From Marivirga lumbricoides (GTDB taxonomy: Bacteria; Bacteroidota; Bacteroidia; Cytophagales; Cyclobacteriaceae): DNA of 64,000 nt. The position numbers were made by a program, and so were the translations under genes. Positions 7,981 through 17,151 of the stretch are shown piece by piece; position 1 is the first letter of the stretch; every line of letters starts with the position of its first letter. Below the pieces are notes generated by a model. The model saw only the letters and a program-made list of their open reading frames with translations. It was not told where the DNA came from and made no database searches. The stretch covers positions 124,001 to 188,000 of the forward strand of contig NZ_BMEC01000005.1 in the NCBI RefSeq assembly GCF_014636295.1. The letters run 5' to 3'.

Positions 7981-9000
7981 ATGTTTAAACATCGCTACAA
8001 ATTTTTCTTTATTGCGTTTCTTGCAGTGTATTCATTCCTGAATATTATAGTACTGGAAGGTGATAGATTGTTTCAGGCTGAATTGCCTAAAGATTACCTT
8101 TTTTATACCATTGTTTTTTTGTGCATTGCTGTGTGGTTTGCCAACCTCACTGTTGAAGTTTACTTACTTCGTAAATTTAAGAATGTCCATCCTTTGCTGT
8201 TACAATTTGGAGCCAGTATAGTGGCAGTATTAATTATCTGCTTAGTTTCTGTAGAATTAACAGAATTAATTCTGGGCTATCCCTTCAATTTTACACAGCA
8301 AAACCTATTGCTTACCAGCGGATTTACTTTCCGGATTAACCTCTTTCTCAACAGTTTAAATGCCATCTATTTCTTTAGCCAGCGCTATAAAGAGAAGGCT
8401 GTTGAGGCAGAAAAGCTAAAAACCTTAAATTCAACCGCTCGCTTCGAAGTCCTCAATAATCAGATAAATCCTCATTTTTTCTTTAATAACCTGAATGCAC
8501 TTTCTACCTTAATTCATAAGGACCCGAAGGAAGCAGACTTTTATCTTCAAAAGATCTCAAGCATTTACAGGTATATTTTGAATAATAAAGAAAATGAATT
8601 GGTAAAGTTCAGCAGCGAACTTTCATTTTTGAATGATTACATTGAGCTGTTGAGTATACGCTTTAAAGAAGCTTTGCATTTCAAATTGGAAATAGACGAT
8701 GTTGCATTATCAAAGTATGTTCCTCCTGCAGTTTTACAGTTACTGGTCGAAAATGTAGTGAAGCATAATTACTTTACAAAGAATGAACCCATTACTATAT
8801 TCATTATAGCTGATGCAGAAACAGTAAGTATCAGCAATAAAATTCAGCATAAGAAAGCTGTAGAGCCGTCCTCCGGAATCGGTCTTACAAACATTTCAGA
8901 GAGATACGCGTTTTTAGGTAAAACAATTAAAATCAGTCACCAATCGGAAGAATTTAAAGTTGAATTACCTTTGGTTGATGTGGAAAAGAATATTTATTAA
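7981..9000 (+). CDS. LytS/YehU-type sensor histidine kinase
   Basis: 339-residue inner-membrane kinase of the His_kinase (LytS/YehU) family. About four hydrophobic segments fill residues 10-135, then a short coiled region leads into the phospho-acceptor motif NQINPHFFFNNLNAL with H165. The ATP-binding part follows, with LLVENVVKHNY (N box) and GIGLTNISERYAFLG (G box). It is 96 bases upstream of a LytTR response regulator, its evident partner. The sensed signal cannot be told from sequence; there is no extracytoplasmic sensor domain of any size. Confidence 0.92.
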   Translation: MFKHRYKFFFIAFLAVYSFLNIIVLEGDRLFQAELPKDYLFYTIVFLCIAVWFANLTVEVYLLRKFKNVHPLLLQFGASIVAVLIICLVSVELTELILGYPFNFTQQNLLLTSGFTFRINLFLNSLNAIYFFSQRYKEKAVEAEKLKTLNSTARFEVLNNQINPHFFFNNLNALSTLIHKDPKEADFYLQKISSIYRYILNNKENELVKFSSELSFLNDYIELLSIRFKEALHFKLEIDDVALSKYVPPAVLQLLVENVVKHNYFTKNEPITIFIIADAETVSISNKIQHKKAVEPSSGIGLTNISERYAFLGKTIKISHQSEEFKVELPLVDVEKNIY

Positions 9001-9096
9001 CAGTAAAAGTAGTTACTCTTAACCGATCATATTTGGTTTAAAATGAATAGCATAAAAATCTCAACTTCCGGAATCATTTCAACGAAATAGAAAGAT

Positions 9097-9861
9097 ATGA
9101 ACCTGTTAATTTTTGAAGATGAACCACTAGCTCAGGAGAGAATTCAAGCGATTGTAAAAGATCAATTGCCTGATTGGAAGGTTGCCGGTAGCGCACAAAG
9201 TCTGGAAGAGGCAAAGGATTTGTTGAATTCATCATTGGAATATGATCTTTTGTTGTGTGATATTCATCTGGCTGATGGTTTGTGCTTTGAATTATTTAAA
9301 CAAGGGGATTTTAAAAAGCCAATCATTTTTATCACTGCTTACGATGAATATGCCTTGGAATCTTTCGAGCATAATTGTATAGATTATATTTTAAAACCTA
9401 TCAAAGAGGAGCGTCTTCTTAAAGCATTTAAAAAGCATGAAAGTTTAATAGGCAGTCAGCAAAGCATTTCGAAAGATCTTGTAAATACACTGATTAGTCA
9501 CTACCAAAAAAGAAATTTCAAGCGCAGGTTTTTAGCCAAAGTAGGTAGTAAAATGATTTTTATACCTGTTGAGGATGTAGCCTGTTTCTTCTGTGAAGAT
9601 AAAATTGTATACATGAAGGAAATCGGCTCTTCTAAAAAATATGTAATAAATCATAGTCTGGATGAATTGGAAAATCAATTATTAAATCCGGACAAATTTT
9701 ACAGGATCAACCGTTCCATTATTATCAACCTGGAAAGTGTGATAGAAATTAAAACTTATCATAATGGAAGGCTCAAGCTGGAACTGAATGCTCCGGAAAA
9801 TCTGGAAATGGTTGTAGCGAGAGAACGAGTAACAGAATTCAAAAACTGGATTAACCAATAG
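9097..9861 (+). CDS. LytTR-family response regulator
   Basis: 254 residues. N-terminal receiver domain (1-120) with acidic pocket EDEP near residue 7, phospho-acceptor D55 in LLCDIHLADG, and K101 in YILKPI. The C-terminal half (about 150-254) is a LytTR DNA-binding domain, seen from the FYRINRSIIINLESVIEI and (R)ERVTEFKNWI segments. It is the output partner of the kinase just upstream. Members of this pair class often control nearby envelope genes; no target site is evident here. Confidence 0.93.
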   Translation: MNLLIFEDEPLAQERIQAIVKDQLPDWKVAGSAQSLEEAKDLLNSSLEYDLLLCDIHLADGLCFELFKQGDFKKPIIFITAYDEYALESFEHNCIDYILKPIKEERLLKAFKKHESLIGSQQSISKDLVNTLISHYQKRNFKRRFLAKVGSKMIFIPVEDVACFFCEDKIVYMKEIGSSKKYVINHSLDELENQLLNPDKFYRINRSIIINLESVIEIKTYHNGRLKLELNAPENLEMVVARERVTEFKNWINQ

Positions 9862-9867
9862 TAGTAG

Positions 9868-10221
9868 ATGAAATATTTAGTAATATCACCATTTTTCTTT
9901 TTCACCTTCATTTTTCACCTTCAGGCACAGCAACAGGAATACAGCCAACAGCAGTTAGATTCTTTGAAAAGAGCAGTTTTTAACCTCCAGCAGGATGTAG
10001 AACAAGTTCAGTTGAACCTTTACAACTCGAAAAAGACTTTAAAGACAGGAATTTTTATTGCTACATTGGGCTATACAGTAACCATTATTGGTGGCCAGCT
10101 TTTAGGCACCAACCCTGACGTAGGAGAGGCCTTACTTTACACCGGAGGGGCTATAGGTATTGCCGGAACCATTGTTTTAGTGAAGGGGTTTAACAAAATT
10201 AGCCTGGGGCCACCGAAATGA
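9868..10221 (+). CDS. Hypothetical small membrane protein
   Basis: 117 residues. An N-terminal signal or anchor (YLVISPFFFFTFIFHLQA) is followed by a Gln-rich coiled-coil stretch (about 20-55) and two hydrophobic Gly-rich segments near 60-80 and 90-107. It begins 6 bases after the LytTR gene and so belongs to that operon; it may be an accessory or target of the two-component pair. No family recognised. It ends immediately next to the stop of the opposite-strand gene, with no space for a terminator. Confidence 0.6.
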   Translation: MKYLVISPFFFFTFIFHLQAQQQEYSQQQLDSLKRAVFNLQQDVEQVQLNLYNSKKTLKTGIFIATLGYTVTIIGGQLLGTNPDVGEALLYTGGAIGIAGTIVLVKGFNKISLGPPK

Positions 10222-10455
10222 TTAATTAATTACCTTTCCCCAATCTTCATGCATCGCATCAAAACGCTGCATTACTACTTTTATAAAATCATCAGAAACA
10301 AGGGCTTTTAAAGCCTCTTCATCAGCTACTTCGTATTCATCTACTTTGTAAGTTTGTTCGTATAAACCCAGTTCAAATTTCACTAAATATTTTTCGTTCC
10401 AATGAAAAATCGTGATTTTACACTGGTTGCTGGGTATTTCTCCAATTACGCGCAT
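10222..10455 (-). CDS. Conserved hypothetical protein, 77 aa
   Basis: Small, soluble, acidic protein starting MRVIGEIPSNQCKITIFHWN. The ATG at 10455 is preferred over a longer frame to 10515, because the added residues look like translated leader. The body looks like an alpha/beta fold with a KYLVKFELGLYEQTYK strand pair and an acidic helical end. I know similar small proteins in Bacteroidota but no function. It is convergent with, and touches, the stop of the preceding gene. Confidence 0.6.
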   Translation of the reverse strand: MRVIGEIPSNQCKITIFHWNEKYLVKFELGLYEQTYKVDEYEVADEEALKALVSDDFIKVVMQRFDAMHEDWGKVIN

Positions 10456-10569
10456 TTTTTTTATTGGCAAAATTAGTATTATCTGGCTTAAATATGAATG
10501 AATAAGGCAGAACATTCAGAGTGAAAGTTTCATGTCAGTTAATGTAAGCTTCCGAACTCCTTTCTTAGG

Positions 10570-11517
10570 TTAATTTGCAGCAGAGGCAATTTTCTGTTGA
10601 TGAACTTTCTTAAACTTTGATGGAGCCATACCTGTCTCTTTTTTAAAGGTTTGCGTGAAATGGGAGAGGTTTTCAAATCCTGCATTAAAACATGCCTGAG
10701 TTATGCTGCAGTCAGGCTTTCTTAGCCATTTTTTTGCTAATTCAAGCCTTTCGTTTAGTACATATTGAGCAGGTGTGTACCCAAAGGCTTCTTTAAATTT
10801 TTTGAAGAAGGTGGCTCTGCTCATGCAGGCAGCACTGGCCAGTTTATCAAAGTCAATTTTTTGGTCTATTTTACTTTTTATGATCTGAATGGCATAAGCT
10901 AAAGGGTGGTGATTTGCCAGCTTTTGGTAGGAGGAAGTAAAAACCTCTCTTGCCTGTGTTTGCATCAGGCGGATGATCATTTCCTTTAGAGCCAGGTCAA
11001 CATAAAGGTCTTTGGCTGCCGTTTGTTCAGAAGTTGATATTCGGATGATCCTGTCTACAGTATTAATCAATTCCTGGTTATTAATAATATGATGAATATC
11101 CGGGTTAATGGCCCATCCTTCTGCTGGTAACACTTTAGGGTTTTTCTCATTCATCAGTTCTAAAGTGTAGTCTATCAACTGCTGTGAAATTGCCAGTGCA
11201 ATACATTGAGTGGGTTTATCATTTTCTGCTTCAGGAAAATCAATTTGCATTAATTCATTAGGTCCAACAATTACAGATTCTCCAGGTAAATAATCAAAAG
11301 CTTCGCGTCCGTTCAGGTGCATTATTTTTTTACCTCTTAACATAGAAGTAAAGACAAAATCATTGAAAACTAATCCTACATTTTCAGCTTTTTCATGAGT
11401 TTCAAAAACATTCAATTCACAGGTATCATAAGTGTAGGCCCTTCTGTTTTCTACTAAGGTGCTAAGCGATTTCTCGGGGCTTGTGGATATAGCTAAAGGC
11501 TGAATGGCTCTGTTCAT
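10570..11517 (-). CDS. AraC-family transcriptional regulator
   Basis: 315 residues counted from the ATG at 11517; a TTG start at 11541 would add eight residues. The N-terminal two thirds resemble the AraC_N effector domain, and the C-terminal part (about 210-310) has the two helix-turn-helix motifs of AraC proteins (KLASAACMSRATFFKKFKEA and ACFNAGFENLSHFTQTFKKE), ending GMAPSKFKK. It is divergent from the aldehyde dehydrogenase, 144 bases away, and is very probably its regulator, perhaps sensing an aldehyde or alcohol. Confidence 0.9.
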   Translation of the reverse strand: MNRAIQPLAISTSPEKSLSTLVENRRAYTYDTCELNVFETHEKAENVGLVFNDFVFTSMLRGKKIMHLNGREAFDYLPGESVIVGPNELMQIDFPEAENDKPTQCIALAISQQLIDYTLELMNEKNPKVLPAEGWAINPDIHHIINNQELINTVDRIIRISTSEQTAAKDLYVDLALKEMIIRLMQTQAREVFTSSYQKLANHHPLAYAIQIIKSKIDQKIDFDKLASAACMSRATFFKKFKEAFGYTPAQYVLNERLELAKKWLRKPDCSITQACFNAGFENLSHFTQTFKKETGMAPSKFKKVHQQKIASAAN

Positions 11518-11521
11518 TTTG

Positions 11522-11531
11522 CAAACGTTTG
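11522..11531. promoter_or_regulatory. Short palindrome in the araC/aldehyde dehydrogenase divergent region
   Basis: Perfect 10-bp palindrome CAAACGTTTG four bases upstream of the AraC-family ATG. The place is suitable for autoregulation, but a palindrome of this length can occur by chance and AraC proteins usually bind direct repeats. Confidence 0.2.
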
Positions 11532-11661
11532 AATGCTTCAATTTAGCGAAAAAATGCAGATTCTGAAAATGATATGGAAAACAAAATCTTTCATACGCAA
11601 AGCAAAATTTTAGAAAAGATTTAGTGGCAAATTGAGCTCAGTTAAAAATTAAAGAAATATT

Positions 11662-13185
11662 ATGGAAACGTTAGAAATGAATCACAAAACTGTAGAGCGG
11701 CCTAAGTTTAAGTCGCAATATGATCACTTTATAGGAGGTAAATGGGTGAAGCCTGCCAAGGGAGAATATTTTGATAACATAAGCCCTGTTGATGGCAAAG
11801 CATTCACTAAGGCTGCCAGAGGTACCAAGGAAGATGTTGAGGCAGCCCTTGATGCAGCACACAAAGCTTTCGAAAGCTGGTCGAAAACTTCAGCTGCCAC
11901 TCGTTCCAATCTTCTATTAAAAATTGCTGACATCATTGAGGAGAATCTGGAAATGCTGGCACGAGTGGAAACCATTGATAATGGTAAAGCACTTCGCGAG
12001 ACCAGAGCAGCTGATTTGCCACTTTGCGTTGATCACTTCAGGTATTTTGCGGGAGCCATAAGAGCAGATGAAAGCTCTATTTCAGAGCATGATGAGCATA
12101 CAGTAAGTATTAACTTACAGGAACCTTTAGGAGTGGTTGGGCAAATCATCCCGTGGAATTTCCCTCTTTTAATGGCCACCTGGAAAATAGCACCTGCATT
12201 GGCAGCTGGTTGTTGCACAGTGGTTAAGCCTGCCGAGCAAACGCCTACTTCAATTATGGTGCTAATGGAATTAATTCAGGATGTATTGCCTCCGGGCGTG
12301 TTAAATGTAGTAACAGGCTTTGGTCCTGAAACAGGAAAACCGCTAGCACAATCCTCAAGAGTAGCTAAAGTAGCCTTTACAGGTGAAACCACCACAGGCC
12401 GCTTAATTATGCAGTATGCTTCTGAAAATCTTATTCCTGTTACAATGGAATTGGGTGGTAAATCTCCTAATATCTTCATGAAATCAGTGATGGATAAGGA
12501 TGATGAATTCCTTGATAAATGTATTGAAGGAGCAGTTATGTTTGCACTTAACCAGGGAGAAGTTTGTACCTGCCCATCCAGAATTTTAGTACATGAGGAC
12601 ATAGCGGATGAATTTATGAAGCGCGTAGTGAAAAGAACAAAAGCGATTAAAATGGGACATCCTCTGGCAGAAGATACCATGATGGGGGCCCAGGCTTCCA
12701 ATGATCAGTTTGAGAAGATACTATCCTATCTGGATATTGGAAAGCAGGAGGGAGCTGAAGTCTTATGCGGAGGTAAAAAGGCAGACTTAAATTCCGGACT
12801 TGAAAATGGGTATTACATTGAGCCTACTATATTTAAGGGGCATAATAAAATGAGAGTTTTTCAGGAAGAAATATTTGGACCTGTAACATCAGTTACTACT
12901 TTCAAAACAGTGGAAGAAGCCATTGAAATAGCAAATGATACAATGTATGGCTTGGGAGCAGGTTTGTGGAGCAGGGATGCACATGAATTATACCAGGTGC
13001 CGAGAGCTGTGAAAGCAGGCCGTGTTTGGGTGAATTGCTACCACGCTTATCCGGCACATGCACCTTTCGGAGGGTATAAGAAATCCGGTTTCGGCAGGGA
13101 AAATCACAAAATGATGCTGGATCACTACAGGCAAACCAAAAATATGCTGATTTCTTATGATAAGAATAAATTAGGATTCTTTTAA
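11662..13185 (+). CDS. NAD-dependent aldehyde dehydrogenase (ExaC/AldB type)
   Basis: 507 residues, normal length for the family. Catalytic Cys C302 lies in [11 protein letters not shown] and the general-base Glu E263 in MELGGKSPN; the cofactor segment [10 protein letters not shown] and VKPAEQTP are intact. The [11 protein letters not shown] form of the active site is typical of the acetaldehyde/aldehyde dehydrogenases that travel with DUF779 proteins, as here. The product oxidises aldehydes to acids with NAD(P)+ in the cytoplasm. The AraC-type gene on the opposite strand is the likely regulator. No alcohol dehydrogenase is adjacent. Confidence 0.95.
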   Translation: METLEMNHKTVERPKFKSQYDHFIGGKWVKPAKGEYFDNISPVDGKAFTKAARGTKEDVEAALDAAHKAFESWSKTSAATRSNLLLKIADIIEENLEMLARVETIDNGKALRETRAADLPLCVDHFRYFAGAIRADESSISEHDEHTVSINLQEPLGVVGQIIPWNFPLLMATWKIAPALAAGCCTVVKPAEQTPTSIMVLMELIQDVLPPGVLNVVTGFGPETGKPLAQSSRVAKVAFTGETTTGRLIMQYASENLIPVTMELGGKSPNIFMKSVMDKDDEFLDKCIEGAVMFALNQGEVCTCPSRILVHEDIADEFMKRVVKRTKAIKMGHPLAEDTMMGAQASNDQFEKILSYLDIGKQEGAEVLCGGKKADLNSGLENGYYIEPTIFKGHNKMRVFQEEIFGPVTSVTTFKTVEEAIEIANDTMYGLGAGLWSRDAHELYQVPRAVKAGRVWVNCYHAYPAHAPFGGYKKSGFGRENHKMMLDHYRQTKNMLISYDKNKLGFF

Positions 13186-13203
13186 TGATTGGTGCAAAGT
13201 AAA

Positions 13204-13359
13204 TGGTCACTAGAAATTAGTAAATGGTCATTAGTCATTAGTAATTAGTCAATAGTCTCTAGTGGTTGTTTGGTCAATAGAAATTAGTCAATAGAGATTA
13301 GTCACCAGTAATTAGTCACCAGTAATTAGTTGTTTAGTCACTAGTAATTGGTAATTAAT
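13204..13359. repeat. Degenerate short repeats with TTAGTCA/ACTAGT cores
   Basis: About 155 bases of low-complexity DNA built from variants of TTAGTAATTAGTCA. The clearest unit, TTAGTCACCAGTAA, occurs twice in direct succession near 13299-13326. Period drifts between 7 and 14 bases. No coding potential; similar low-complexity strings occur between genes in other Cytophagales (from memory). Confidence 0.75.
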
Positions 13360-13492
13360 ATAAGAAAATTAAGTAATCAGAGTGGGTAGGCCTGCAATCT
13401 TACCTGCTCCGGTTGCTTTGTTTTGGCCATGTCGACCCGACAATCTTTGCAACAAAATTTCTGTACTCAAGTCTTAGTACCCAGTACTTCAG

Positions 13493-13618
13493 TCTCTGTA
13501 CTTTGTACTTATATCTCTGTACTCTGTGCCTATATCTCTGTACTTTGTACTCTCATCTTTGTACTCTGTACTTATATCTTTGTACTCTTTACTTAAATCT
13601 CTGTACTCACTACTCATT
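13493..13618. repeat. Six tandem copies of a 21-bp repeat
   Basis: Six consecutive 21-bp units, consensus close to TCTCTGTACTYTGTACTTA plus two bases, at 13493, 13514, 13535, 13556, 13577 and 13598. Each unit contains GTACT twice, and some copies contain the near-palindrome GTACTTTGTACT. Because 21 is a multiple of three, several frames stay open and make false reading frames with a seven-residue period. The array ends 12 bases before the DUF779 ATG, so it forms most of that gene's upstream region. Confidence 0.9.
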
Positions 13619-13630
13619 AAAATAAAAATT

Positions 13631-14029
13631 ATGTCAAAACCCACCCGTGTATCCATAAGCGATCAGGCAATAGAAGTAATTGATGAGCTCCGCGACAGGT
13701 TTGGAGAACTGATGTTTCATCAAAGTGGGGGCTGTTGCGATGGCTCTTCACCTATGTGCTTTGAAAAAGGCGATTTTAAGGTAGGCGGTGGAGATGTTTG
13801 GATGGGAGAAGTATATGGATGCGATTTTTTCATGAGCAAAGATCAATTTGAATACTGGAAGCATACGCATCTCACTTTAGATGTAACACCCGGCAGGGGC
13901 TCCAGCTTTTCTTTGGAAATACCTATGGGCATCCGTTTTATCATACGATCAAGGCTTTTTACTACGGACGAATACGAAGCACTTGAACCAGTAATTACAG
14001 GAGAGGAGTATTTGGATTTTGAAAAGTAG
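13631..14029 (+). CDS. DUF779 protein, companion of aldehyde dehydrogenase
   Basis: 132 residues starting MSKPTRVSISDQA; the frame continues upstream only through the 21-bp repeats, so the ATG at 13631 is the credible start. The conserved GGCCDGSSPMCF motif (three Cys) near residue 36 and the GDVWMGEVYGCDFFM block are diagnostic of DUF779. The family is nearly always beside ExaC-type aldehyde dehydrogenases; function is unknown, a redox or metal-related role is suspected from the cysteines. Here it is 445 bases from the dehydrogenase because repeats lie between. Confidence 0.9.
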   Translation: MSKPTRVSISDQAIEVIDELRDRFGELMFHQSGGCCDGSSPMCFEKGDFKVGGGDVWMGEVYGCDFFMSKDQFEYWKHTHLTLDVTPGRGSSFSLEIPMGIRFIIRSRLFTTDEYEALEPVITGEEYLDFEK

Positions 14030-14164
14030 AGCATATCAGACCTATTTAAAAGTCGAAATCGCCAGTTTAATCAGTGCTTTAAAAAAAAAAAAATTAAAAC
14101 TACCGCACACATTTAACCTAATATTGTTATCTAGCATTTTAGTGATATTTAAAAGTGCCAAAGC

Positions 14165-14896
14165 ATGAAAAAAAACATCAACTTATTAGGTTACAGTTTT
14201 TATCTGGAGGTAAACAAGAAGAAATCTGCAGTAAAAAATCAACTTTCAAAGGCTGATATAAGAAACTTAGGCTCATGCAAATTGAACTTTGGGCCAGGGC
14301 CAAACTGGAAAAAACCAGATATGAGCTGGCTAACAGTTGATATTGATGAATCCTTAGGAGATATTGTAGTCAACTTTCAAAATTTTGAAAGCTTGCCACT
14401 AAAAAATGAATCCGTAGAATGTGTTTATGGCTCCCATGTATTTGAACACATGAGTATATTTAAATCTCAATTGGTATTTAATGAAATATTTAGAGTGATG
14501 AAATCAAAAGGTACATTCAGGCTAATACTGCCAGATGCCGAAAAGAGTTTGAAAGAATACCTGGAAGGGAATGTAGATTATATATTGTTTAAAAGAAGAA
14601 AGGAGCGGGCAAAAAAGAATCTGAATATCGACTATACAATTTTTGAATGTATGCGTGAAGATTTTCTCTCCCCAAATGGACAGGCAAATCTGTTAGGTAA
14701 AAACACATTGGCTCATCAGAATGCCTGGGATTATGAAACAATTAAAGTACATTTGATGCGTGCCGGGTTTAAGGAAGCAAGTATTAAAAGAAGTGACTTT
14801 CAGCAAAGTAATTGCGAAGACTTTTCCTTTGAGGGTACATATCCTTCGGAGGCAAATGAAGATTATCGCTCCCTTTATGTTGAGGCCATTAAGTAA
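14165..14896 (+). CDS. SAM-dependent methyltransferase-like protein
   Basis: 243 residues. The segment KLNFGPGPNWKKPDMSWLTVD matches motif I and the acidic end of strand 2 in class I methyltransferases with a modified Gly loop; PLKNESVECVYGSHVFEHMS matches motif IV of the methyltransferase-11 group; FRVMKSKGTFRLILPD is the next conserved strand. Substrate unknown; similar proteins act in polysaccharide or small-molecule methylation. Stands alone, preceded by an A-rich tract. Confidence 0.8.
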   Translation: MKKNINLLGYSFYLEVNKKKSAVKNQLSKADIRNLGSCKLNFGPGPNWKKPDMSWLTVDIDESLGDIVVNFQNFESLPLKNESVECVYGSHVFEHMSIFKSQLVFNEIFRVMKSKGTFRLILPDAEKSLKEYLEGNVDYILFKRRKERAKKNLNIDYTIFECMREDFLSPNGQANLLGKNTLAHQNAWDYETIKVHLMRAGFKEASIKRSDFQQSNCEDFSFEGTYPSEANEDYRSLYVEAIK

Positions 14897-14918
14897 TCAA
14901 TTTCAATGTCTCCTTTAA

Positions 14919-14937
14919 ACAGTTAGCGCATAACTGT
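14919..14937. terminator. Hairpin between convergent genes
   Basis: Stem ACAGTTA / TAACTGT with five-base loop GCGCA, placed between the convergent methyltransferase and TPR genes. There is no clear T tract on either side, so it is a weak candidate for a shared terminator. Confidence 0.35.
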
Positions 14938-14941
14938 CTGG

Positions 14942-15262
14942 TTATTCTTCAAACTGAAAATTGGTGTAAGCATTTTTCAATTCTTTCAGTGCATGGTGCT
15001 CATTAAGCTGTTGCGCCATTTTTATACCTTTTTGGTAAATCTCATCGGCCTTGTCTCTTTCAAAGTGTTCTGCATATAAAGCTGCAGCATGATAATAGGT
15101 GCCTATATATTTTTCAAACCTATTCAGCAACTCATCAAATAATAATTTGGCCTTTTCAGGTTGCTCTTCTTTATACTCGGTAGCCAAAGCGTACAGAATA
15201 AATGGGTCGTCAGGCGATTCTTTTTTAAATTTTTCTAATTGGGCAATTCGTTCTGGGTTCAT
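14942..15262 (-). CDS. Small TPR-like protein
   Basis: 106 residues, all helical. Two to three tetratricopeptide-like helix pairs are visible (PDDPFILYALATEYKEEQPE; YIGTYYHAAALYAEHFERDK). Likely a cytoplasmic protein-interaction module; no signal peptide. The function is unknown, although equivalents are widespread in Bacteroidota. It is divergent from the electron-transfer flavoprotein operon. Confidence 0.8.
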   Translation of the reverse strand: MNPERIAQLEKFKKESPDDPFILYALATEYKEEQPEKAKLLFDELLNRFEKYIGTYYHAAALYAEHFERDKADEIYQKGIKMAQQLNEHHALKELKNAYTNFQFEE

Positions 15263-15399
15263 TCTGTCAATTCGGTTTTTATTTTTTTTAATATTACTTA
15301 ACTTCGGGCATCGATATGAGTTAATAACTAATATAGTTTAATATGTTAAGGATTTAATCATGTCAAACCTTAATAAACTTTTAAAATACAGCTAGATAT

Positions 15400-16137
15400 A
15401 TGAAAATATTAGTTTGCATTACACATGTGCCGGATACCACGGCAAAGATTGCTTTTACAGATAACAATAAAAAATTTGATTCTAACGGAGTGCAATTTAT
15501 CATCGGTCCGTATGATGATTATGCATTGGCGAGAGCTGTGGAATTAAAAGAGGCAAGTGGTGGAACTGTTACAGTATTGAACATTGGAACAGCAGAAACA
15601 GAGCCTACAATAAGAAAAGCTTTGGCAATTGGCGCTGATGATGCCATCCGAATTAATGCAGAGCCTACGGATTCATTATTCGTTGCCAGGCAGATTGCTG
15701 AACATGCAAAAAATGCTAATTATGATTTGATTATGATGGGGCGCGAATCTATCGATTTCAACGGGGGAATGGTTCACGGAATGGTGGGCGAAATGTTGGG
15801 AATCCCGGCAATCTCTCCTGTAATGAAACTGGATATTGAAGGGAGTACGGCCAAATTAGCACGTGAAATTGAAGGTGGGAAGGAATATTTAGAATTGAGC
15901 CTACCGTTTATTGCAGGTTGTCAGGAGCCAATAGCTGAGTGGAAAATCCCTAATATGAGGGGTATTATGTCGGCAAGATCTAAAAAGCTGGAAGTTATTG
16001 AGCCTGTGAGCGCTGAAGTTTCTGCAGAGTTGGAACAATTTGAACTTCCGCCAGCAAAAGGTGAAGTAAAAATGATTGATGCTGATAACGTTGAAGAATT
16101 GGTTCGTTTATTAAAGAATGAAGCAAAAGTCATATAA
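15400..16137 (+). CDS. etfB: Electron transfer flavoprotein beta subunit
   Basis: 245 residues, full length. N-terminal MKILVCITHVPDTTAKI, the DDYALARAVELKE segment and the LPFIAGCQEPIAEWKIPNMRGIMSAR signature area near residue 165-195 are characteristic of EtfB. With EtfA it binds FAD and AMP and passes electrons from acyl-CoA dehydrogenases to the quinone pool. The alpha subunit gene follows after 44 bases. Confidence 0.96.
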   Translation: MKILVCITHVPDTTAKIAFTDNNKKFDSNGVQFIIGPYDDYALARAVELKEASGGTVTVLNIGTAETEPTIRKALAIGADDAIRINAEPTDSLFVARQIAEHAKNANYDLIMMGRESIDFNGGMVHGMVGEMLGIPAISPVMKLDIEGSTAKLAREIEGGKEYLELSLPFIAGCQEPIAEWKIPNMRGIMSARSKKLEVIEPVSAEVSAELEQFELPPAKGEVKMIDADNVEELVRLLKNEAKVI

Positions 16138-16181
16138 TTCAACATTCCCTAATTAAGTATTAAAATATTAAATAGAAAGAT

Positions 16182-17138
16182 ATGTCAATATTAGTTTTTA
16201 TAGAACATGCTGAAGGTGCTTTGAAAAAATCATCTTTGGAAGCAGTATCCTATGCCGCAGCCATGGGAGGTGATGTTACTGCCATTGCGATAGGTACTAT
16301 TTCTGAGGATGCTTTAAAAGCAGCCGGAAAAGCAGGTGCTTCAAAAGTATTACATGTAGCAGATGAGAAGTTGGACAAAGGTATTATTCAGGCTTATGCC
16401 AATGTAATCAGCCAGGCAATGGAAAAAGAAGGTGCTGATATACTAGTGCTGGCTAAATCGTCATTAGGCGATCCTGTTGCCGCACGTATTTCCGCTAAAA
16501 TAGGAGCAGGGTTTGTTTCAAACATAGCTGATTTACCTGATACTTCTGCCGGCTTTAAGGTAAAGAGAAGCATTTATACTGGTAAGGCATTTGCCAATGT
16601 AAATATCACTACTGATAAAAAAATATTAGGTATTAAAAAGAATGCAGTAGAATTGAAAGAAGATGGTGCTGATGCCTCTGTTGAGAAATTTGAGCCTACT
16701 ATTTCTGATGCAGATTTTGCTGTAAAAATAACTTCTCAGGATAAAGCTACAGGAGAGGTGCTGTTGCCTGAAGCAGAAATTGTAGTTTCAGGTGGCAGGG
16801 GAATGAAAGGCCCTGAAAACTGGGGTATGATTGAAGAATTAGCCAAAACTTTGGGAGCAGCCACGGGTTGTTCAAAACCGGTTTCTGATATAGGGTGGAG
16901 ACCTCACCACGAGCACGTAGGACAAACAGGTGTAAAAGTTTCTCCTCAACTATATGTTGCTATTGGTATCTCCGGAGCTATTCAACACCTTGCCGGGGTA
17001 AACTCTTCAAAGAACATTCTCGTGATTAATAAAGATGCAGAAGCACCATTTTTCTCAGCAGCAGATTATGGTATTGTAGGAGATGCATTCGAAGTTGTTC
17101 CAAAATTAACGGCAGCTATAAAAGCTGCTCAAAAATAA
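16182..17138 (+). CDS. etfA: Electron transfer flavoprotein alpha subunit
   Basis: 318 residues. The C-terminal FAD domain is clear: VVSGGRGMKGPENW, GATGCSKPVSDIGWRPHHEHVGQTG and LYVAIGISGAIQHLAG, then NKDAEAPFFSAADYGIVGD. It forms the heterodimer with the product of the gene just upstream, in fatty acid and amino acid oxidation. The nuclease-like gene follows after 13 bases, an order commonly seen in Bacteroidota. Confidence 0.96.
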   Translation: MSILVFIEHAEGALKKSSLEAVSYAAAMGGDVTAIAIGTISEDALKAAGKAGASKVLHVADEKLDKGIIQAYANVISQAMEKEGADILVLAKSSLGDPVAARISAKIGAGFVSNIADLPDTSAGFKVKRSIYTGKAFANVNITTDKKILGIKKNAVELKEDGADASVEKFEPTISDADFAVKITSQDKATGEVLLPEAEIVVSGGRGMKGPENWGMIEELAKTLGAATGCSKPVSDIGWRPHHEHVGQTGVKVSPQLYVAIGISGAIQHLAGVNSSKNILVINKDAEAPFFSAADYGIVGDAFEVVPKLTAAIKAAQK

Positions 17139-17151
17139 GAGAGTAGATAAC

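Noticed and set aside
7801-8041. Short frames on both strands between the FAS1 and kinase genes
   Set aside because: They run through the terminator hairpin or overlap the kinase start; no independent support.
12276-13210. Several reverse-strand frames over the aldehyde dehydrogenase
   Set aside because: Shadows of a strongly conserved forward gene with catalytic residues intact.
13413-13625. Open frame with LYLCTLY-type heptad repetition
   Set aside because: It is the translation of the 21-bp tandem repeats; neighbouring frames are equally open, and the repeats have no codon bias.
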